NCBI GenBank assembly: GCA_900155495.1
Contig: FTLJ01001055.1
Span: 1 to 64,000, forward strand
Origin: Porogramme epimiltina
Taxonomy: Eukaryota; Basidiomycota; Agaricomycetes; Polyporales; Polyporaceae
Direction of reading: 5' to 3'
DNA: 64,000 nt
The notes beneath the pieces are model-generated. The model was not told the origin of the DNA. It was given only the letters and a program-made list of their open reading frames with translations, and did no database searches. Numbering within the stretch: position 1 is the stretch's first letter; each line of letters begins with the position of its first letter. This document shows positions 59,553 to 64,000 of the stretch, one piece after another. Both the position numbers and the translations under genes were made by a program.

Positions 59553-61653
59553 CTATGAGACCCGTGGCGCCTCGGCCTGGACGCGCATACTCCGAGAGAG
59601 CCCCGATTGGTAGCCCATCGTGGACGCTTTGCCTCTCGAGATGCTGCCCGAGACGCTGGAGGCGCTATCGCGGCGCGTTGACAGCGGCCTAGGCTGGCCT
59701 TGCGACGAAGTCGGGTAGAGCTGGTGGAGTGGGGGCTCGCGGGTCGCCGCGACGTGGGAAAGGAGAGACGAAGTCAGCAAAGGGGCGGGGCTAGGGCCCA
59801 CGGCGGGCGTCGATGGCATTGTCGAAGCCGAGGAAGATGGGGCGTTCTGGGAGTTGACGGAGGACGCACGGGCGCGCTCGCGCTCCGCTGCGGCGGTGCT
59901 CGCCACCGATATCGGGGTGGGAACGCCGAGGAGCTGGTGCTTGTAGGGCGCGGGGTAGTCCCTCTCGGGCGTGTGGGCATGGGACTGGGAAGTCGGAGAG
60001 GGCGTACGCGTTGAGGACATGGCGGTGGGGTACATCGAGCGCGCGCGGTCTTCGGAAAGAGAAGGTTTGCGCGTGTGCATGCCGGAGGAGTAGGGGTCGT
60101 GTAGCACGTCTCGAAGTTGTGCGAGGCGTTCTCGACGCTCTTGCTGCTCCTTGAGTTCTGGGTCGTATGCTAGAGTAGGATCCGCACGGAGTCCGAGGGC
60201 GTTCTCGGGCACGCGGCCGACGGAGTTCGACACGAACTCTACGGGGCGAAGGTTGTAATGGATGGGCGCGGCCTTGGGAGAGGTCGAGGAACCGGACATG
60301 TGGACGTCGAGCATGCTTCGCGGCACAGAGATGGACATCGCGTCCGGATCGGGACGAGAGAGCAGCGAGGAGTTGCTACGGGTGCGGTAATCCGATCTGG
60401 ATTTGATGGGGATCGACTGCGATGCGGACGAGATGGAGACGCCGTTGCTGACGCGGCTGCGGTCGTCATCGATGGTATCGTCGATGTCGTCTGTGAGGGG
60501 CGCAAAGTTCGTCAGGCTGGGCGGGAGTTCTGGAATGGAGTGGTGGAGAGCCACGGGGGAGAGGTGGAACACGGCATCCTTGCCAGCCAGCTGGGTGGTG
60601 CCATCTTCCTTGTAGACAGTCAATTGCTCAGCCTTAGCCCCAGAAATGTCGTGGAGGTAGAGGTGGCGAGGGCTGCGCTTGGCCTTATCAAGCTCCTCGG
60701 ACAGGCGACGGCACTCGTCAGAGGCGTCGTTTAGCTATTCAAAAATCCCTAGGTAAATTGATCAAATAATGCAAAAGAATGACCGCGTACTTTACTGTGG
60801 AGGACAGAGTGGATCAGAGAGAGCGAATGCACGAAAAGACAACGGACTCACACTTTCCACTCATCGCACTCCTTGCGCAGGCGCTCCACATCGTCCTTGA
60901 GCCCTTCCTCGGCGGTCGCGAGGCGTTCACGCTCCTTCTCAAGCTCCTCGTACTTCTCGGCGGCAGCTTCGCGCTCTTCAGCTAGCTTCTTGTCCAGACG
61001 TTGTCGCTCTTCCTCAAGCTCCTGCCTGAGACCTTGTTCGGTCTCGGCAGCCTGCTCCTTCAAGGTCTCCATCTTCGACTGCAAGCCGGTGTAGCGGATG
61101 AGCAGCAGATACGCAGCGCGCAGATCGGGGTGCTACAGCGATTGTGTTAGAACAGTCCTGGTCGCGACCACGTGAATGTGCAGACACACCTCGTCAGTGG
61201 GCTGCGTGCTCAGCCAACTGCGTACCTCTGCGACGAAGTTGTTGAACTCGTCGCGGGACGAACCGACGAGGACAACCTGCGAGAGGGCAGACTGGAGGCG
61301 GCGAGCGCAAAAAGCACTCTCGCTGAGCTCGTCCGAGGTGATTAATGGGGTCGTGGGGGGGAGGGCCGCCTTGTCGACATGCAGCCTCCTCGCGTCCGAG
61401 GGGTGGAACGGGAGGCGGCACAGGGGGCACAGGTGCCGTGGCAACATCGCGAGGCAGCTGAAGGCAAAATTGGGGTGGGGGGATGAAGGGGGGTGAGGAA
61501 TGGCGCGCCATCAGCGATGAGGACACCGACACAACAAAGGAGGGCATACCTCTGGCAGAATATGTGCCCGCATGTAATGGCGAGGGGTTCCTTGTGTCCA
61601 TGGTAGCCTTCAAGGCAGACGTCGCAGCGGGAGTTGGGGTGGAGTACGAGCAT
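59553..61653 (-). CDS. RING-finger protein with coiled coil (paralogue 3 of 3)
   Basis: Probable E3 ubiquitin ligase. ATG 61653 reads MLVLHPNSRCDVCLEGYHG, ITCGHIFCQ, an intron, and CLAMLPRHLCPLCRLPFHPS, followed by DARRLHVDKAALPP. A helical segment ends WLSTQPTDE before an intron; HPDLRAAYLLLIRYTGLQS opens the next exon. A strong coiled coil follows (LRQELEEERQRLDKKLAEER, AAAEKYEELEKERERLATAE). The last exon (59553 to about 60740) holds DECRRLSEELDKAKRSPRHL and a Ser/Pro-rich tail ending SMRVQAEAPRVS. About 590 residues. The RING intron position and the RLHVD block match the 50.9-54.4 kb gene closely. Intact. Confidence 0.85.
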
Positions 61654-64000
61654 GATCGGCAGAGGGCGAGACCAGCGCGGGCGCGGGGGGCAGGGGGAGA
61701 GGAGGAGGGGGCCGGGATAATAAGGTGGAAGAAGCCGGACGCCTAGCGTACATCGCGTGCCAGCCGGGCCATGTACAAGGTGGGCGGAAAGGACATGTTG
61801 GACGTCGCAGCCGCCAGGTGCCGCGGAATCGGGCCTGCATCTCAGTAGGCGCCGTTCCACAGCGAAGAGCCTTGTGACGGCCCCCAGGTGGCATACTGTT
61901 ACCGAAGACCCGGGGCGCTATCGGCACGGTGGTCTCCGGGAACATCGTCTACGGGGATGAAGCCACTCGATAAGAGCGGAGCTCGACCGCGGGTAGCGCC
62001 TTCCCAGGCGCTATCTGGGGGCACTGGAACTGTCCGACACGGCGCCCCCGTCCAGACGCCCCCGGGGAATAGCCAGCGCTAAACTCCTCGACACTGCCCA
62101 GTGCCCGGAGCAGGTGATCGGCTGCCGGATCGAGTGTCCTCGCTCTGCGAGCCTCGTGTGCCACGCCGCCTTACAAGCAGCCCTGCAGTCAGCGCGGTGG
62201 CACCGATGGACCAGGCATCGGGTCTGTGGGCCTCCTCGCCGCAGTTACGCCATATTGCGTGAACCTCCCAATGCGCCCCAGACGCCTCTGCGGAGGCAAC
62301 GCTTGCGGATCGCTACACATCGCCCCGCCATGCGCAGTGCCACCCCCGTTCCATGCGCCGCCGCGCGGTGCATCGCATGACCGGCAGCTCGCAAGAGAAT
62401 GCTTCACAATGGCAAAGGGACGGACCTGCTGCTGTGTGTCTCCATACAGGAGTGGGAGGGCCGCCTCCACGTGCATGTCACCGTAGACGCGGTGTCCGAA
62501 TTGAACGGCCTGTGCCACGATGGGAGCCAAACCAGCAATAAAATGGGGGTCGGGTGGGGATGCCGAGGGGGTATGTGCAGAAACTCCCAGACCAACACGC
62601 GCTGGAGCTCCCCGCGACGAGGTCCAAATGACAGAGAGAGCAGGCCCCGGTTCTTGGAAGTCGGCTGTTGGAAGCCGGAACGTGTGAATCCTTTGTTCTA
62701 TGGGGGCGGGGGCGGTCTCGTCCGGTACATTGTCCCAGTAGTCGAAGATCGTTTGGAGGGTTGCGGGCTTCCCAGTTAATAGATCGTCGCTGCGTGAAGG
62801 GGGGCTTCCGGAACTCAAAACGACGATCACGGAGGCCACCTCCGCAAAGCGCAGACTCGCGAGGATATAATATCGACCTTGCGAGTCGTGCGTTGAGCGT
62901 GATTGAGGTGGGGTTCCAACGTTTCGCTATACATCCAGCGAAGACTCGTCGCGTTCTGAAAATCCCTAACCCCGAGGAGGAAAGTCAATGGACTGAGCGA
63001 AATGAACGGGGACTCCACATACCTGTGCCTCGCTTGGCGGCGAAGGTGGCACACTTTGAACACTAAAGTATGACCCACGCTATCCCGCAGGCGAAGATTG
63101 GGTGCTATAATGGGCCACAACGAAGATTATGTTTCTGCTAGTGAGTGTATGTGTTAGAGATACTCAACAGCGTCTTCGACATGAGCCGCGGATGCAAATT
63201 TTGCAGTGACGTGACTTGATCACGTGCCGTGACATTTGCAAAGGTCGGCCGCGGGGTCCTGACCCAGGCACAACTCTGTTCTCCGAGGACTGACTCGGAG
63301 GACAGCTCTGTCGTCGTGGCCGTTGCCCTCAACGGGGCTGTTGTGTTCTGAGAATACCCGAAGACTCAGCTCTCAACACCTTATCAGGGTTCCTGCCATG
63401 CTGATTTGACATATACCGTGACATCACATCCAGTAAAGCACTACAAGCCACAATAGTGTTACGAGGCTTGCGCGTGCGGTCTCACACGCAAAGAATCGTG
63501 GTGAGTGATGAGCCCCCTCGTTCAATTGACCGTCACACTCATCACCGCTGATCTGAAAATAGTACCCTCGTAACTCGCGTAGTGGCGGAGTCCGCGTCGT
63601 CCCCAGGCTCGTTGACAGGCATGAGCCAGTAGCTGCTCCTAAAGGCGAACAATGTAGGTCACTCGGATAGCTTCCGCACGAGGCATCTCTGAAAGTATCG
63701 ACCTTGTCATATTGCTAGGATCGACTACCCAAGCACTTCTGATCTAGCCTCCCCACTGTGTCGAAATGTCGTCGGCGACTAATCCAGGGCCGGCCCTATG
63801 CATGGCGTTTGGCTTGGTCTGTTTGTTCGGCGGATCTGATAAGCCCTCTCCGGACAATGTCACAGATGATGGCGATCGATAAAACGCCAGTCTAGGACTC
63901 TCCAGGGCAATACCGGTTCGGCGGCGGCACGGTCCGACAAGCGCGTTCTCTGAGCTCATTTTGCGGCGTCCAGGATAATCTCGACATGGAAGCAGTCTCA
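61654..64000. other. Intergenic or unrecognised, no supported gene
   Basis: A 216-residue minus-strand frame (62189-62839) opens MASVIVVLSSGSPPSRSDD and has partly protein-like parts (TLQTIFDYWDNVPDETAPAP), but I recognise no family, membrane pattern or splice structure. 62.9-64 kb is less GC-rich and holds only short frames. Confidence 0.35.

Noticed and set aside
62189..62839. 216-codon minus-strand frame as a gene
   Set aside because: Some segments look protein-like, but no family, motif or supporting splice site was found; left as unrecognised.

Overview
The window reads as nuclear DNA of a basidiomycete, most likely a wood-decay Agaricomycete close to the Polyporales. The support is genes cut by many short GT-AG introns (about 45-110 bp), GC-rich coding DNA, compact intergenic spacing, a DUF6534-type membrane protein, a CBM19-type chitin-binding fragment and a tnp2 transposase of the Plavaka/CACTA type. 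All gene models were spliced by eye, so inner exon edges are less certain than start and stop positions.

Layout. 1-2597 has no gene I can support. 2598-4101 (+) is a RING protein with a coiled coil. 4102-7009 is GC-rich spacer, followed by a truncated DUF6534 gene. From 10.9 to 16.0 kb three minus-strand genes in a row each end in one C-terminal membrane helix; the third is clearly a synaptobrevin-type R-SNARE. A secreted pectate lyase (17919-19170, +) converges on a large Kin4/Snf1-like kinase (19632-23753, -). The mRNA export factor GLE1 (24268-26578, -) is divergent from an F-box/LRR-like gene (26950-28049, +).

28526-38080 is a 9.55-kb DNA transposon with 14-bp terminal inverted repeats, shared subterminal motifs, an open 5-exon tnp2 transposase and two accessory genes on the other strand. 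Between the transposase and the right accessory gene lie exon pieces, introns included, of two unrelated host genes: a monocarboxylate-type MFS permease and a CBM19 protein. They are separated by a perfect 15-bp hairpin. This gene-capturing element is the most notable object here.

Right of the element come two tandem ICMT-like methyltransferase genes (39.7-42.2 kb), a compact Zn2Cys6 regulator, a small cyanase-N-like helical protein, ribosomal protein uS11, a glycerol-3-phosphate acyltransferase, a probable 69-residue microprotein, a large RING protein, a longin R-SNARE (VAMP7 type) head-to-head with SEC61 beta, and a third RING protein. The three RING proteins share one architecture and form a dispersed paralogue family. 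Several genes serve membrane traffic and the endoplasmic reticulum (two R-SNAREs, SEC61 beta, the acyltransferase, ICMT-like enzymes); I read this as chance clustering, not an operon-like unit. 56.6-59.5 kb and 61.7-64 kb hold no gene I can defend.
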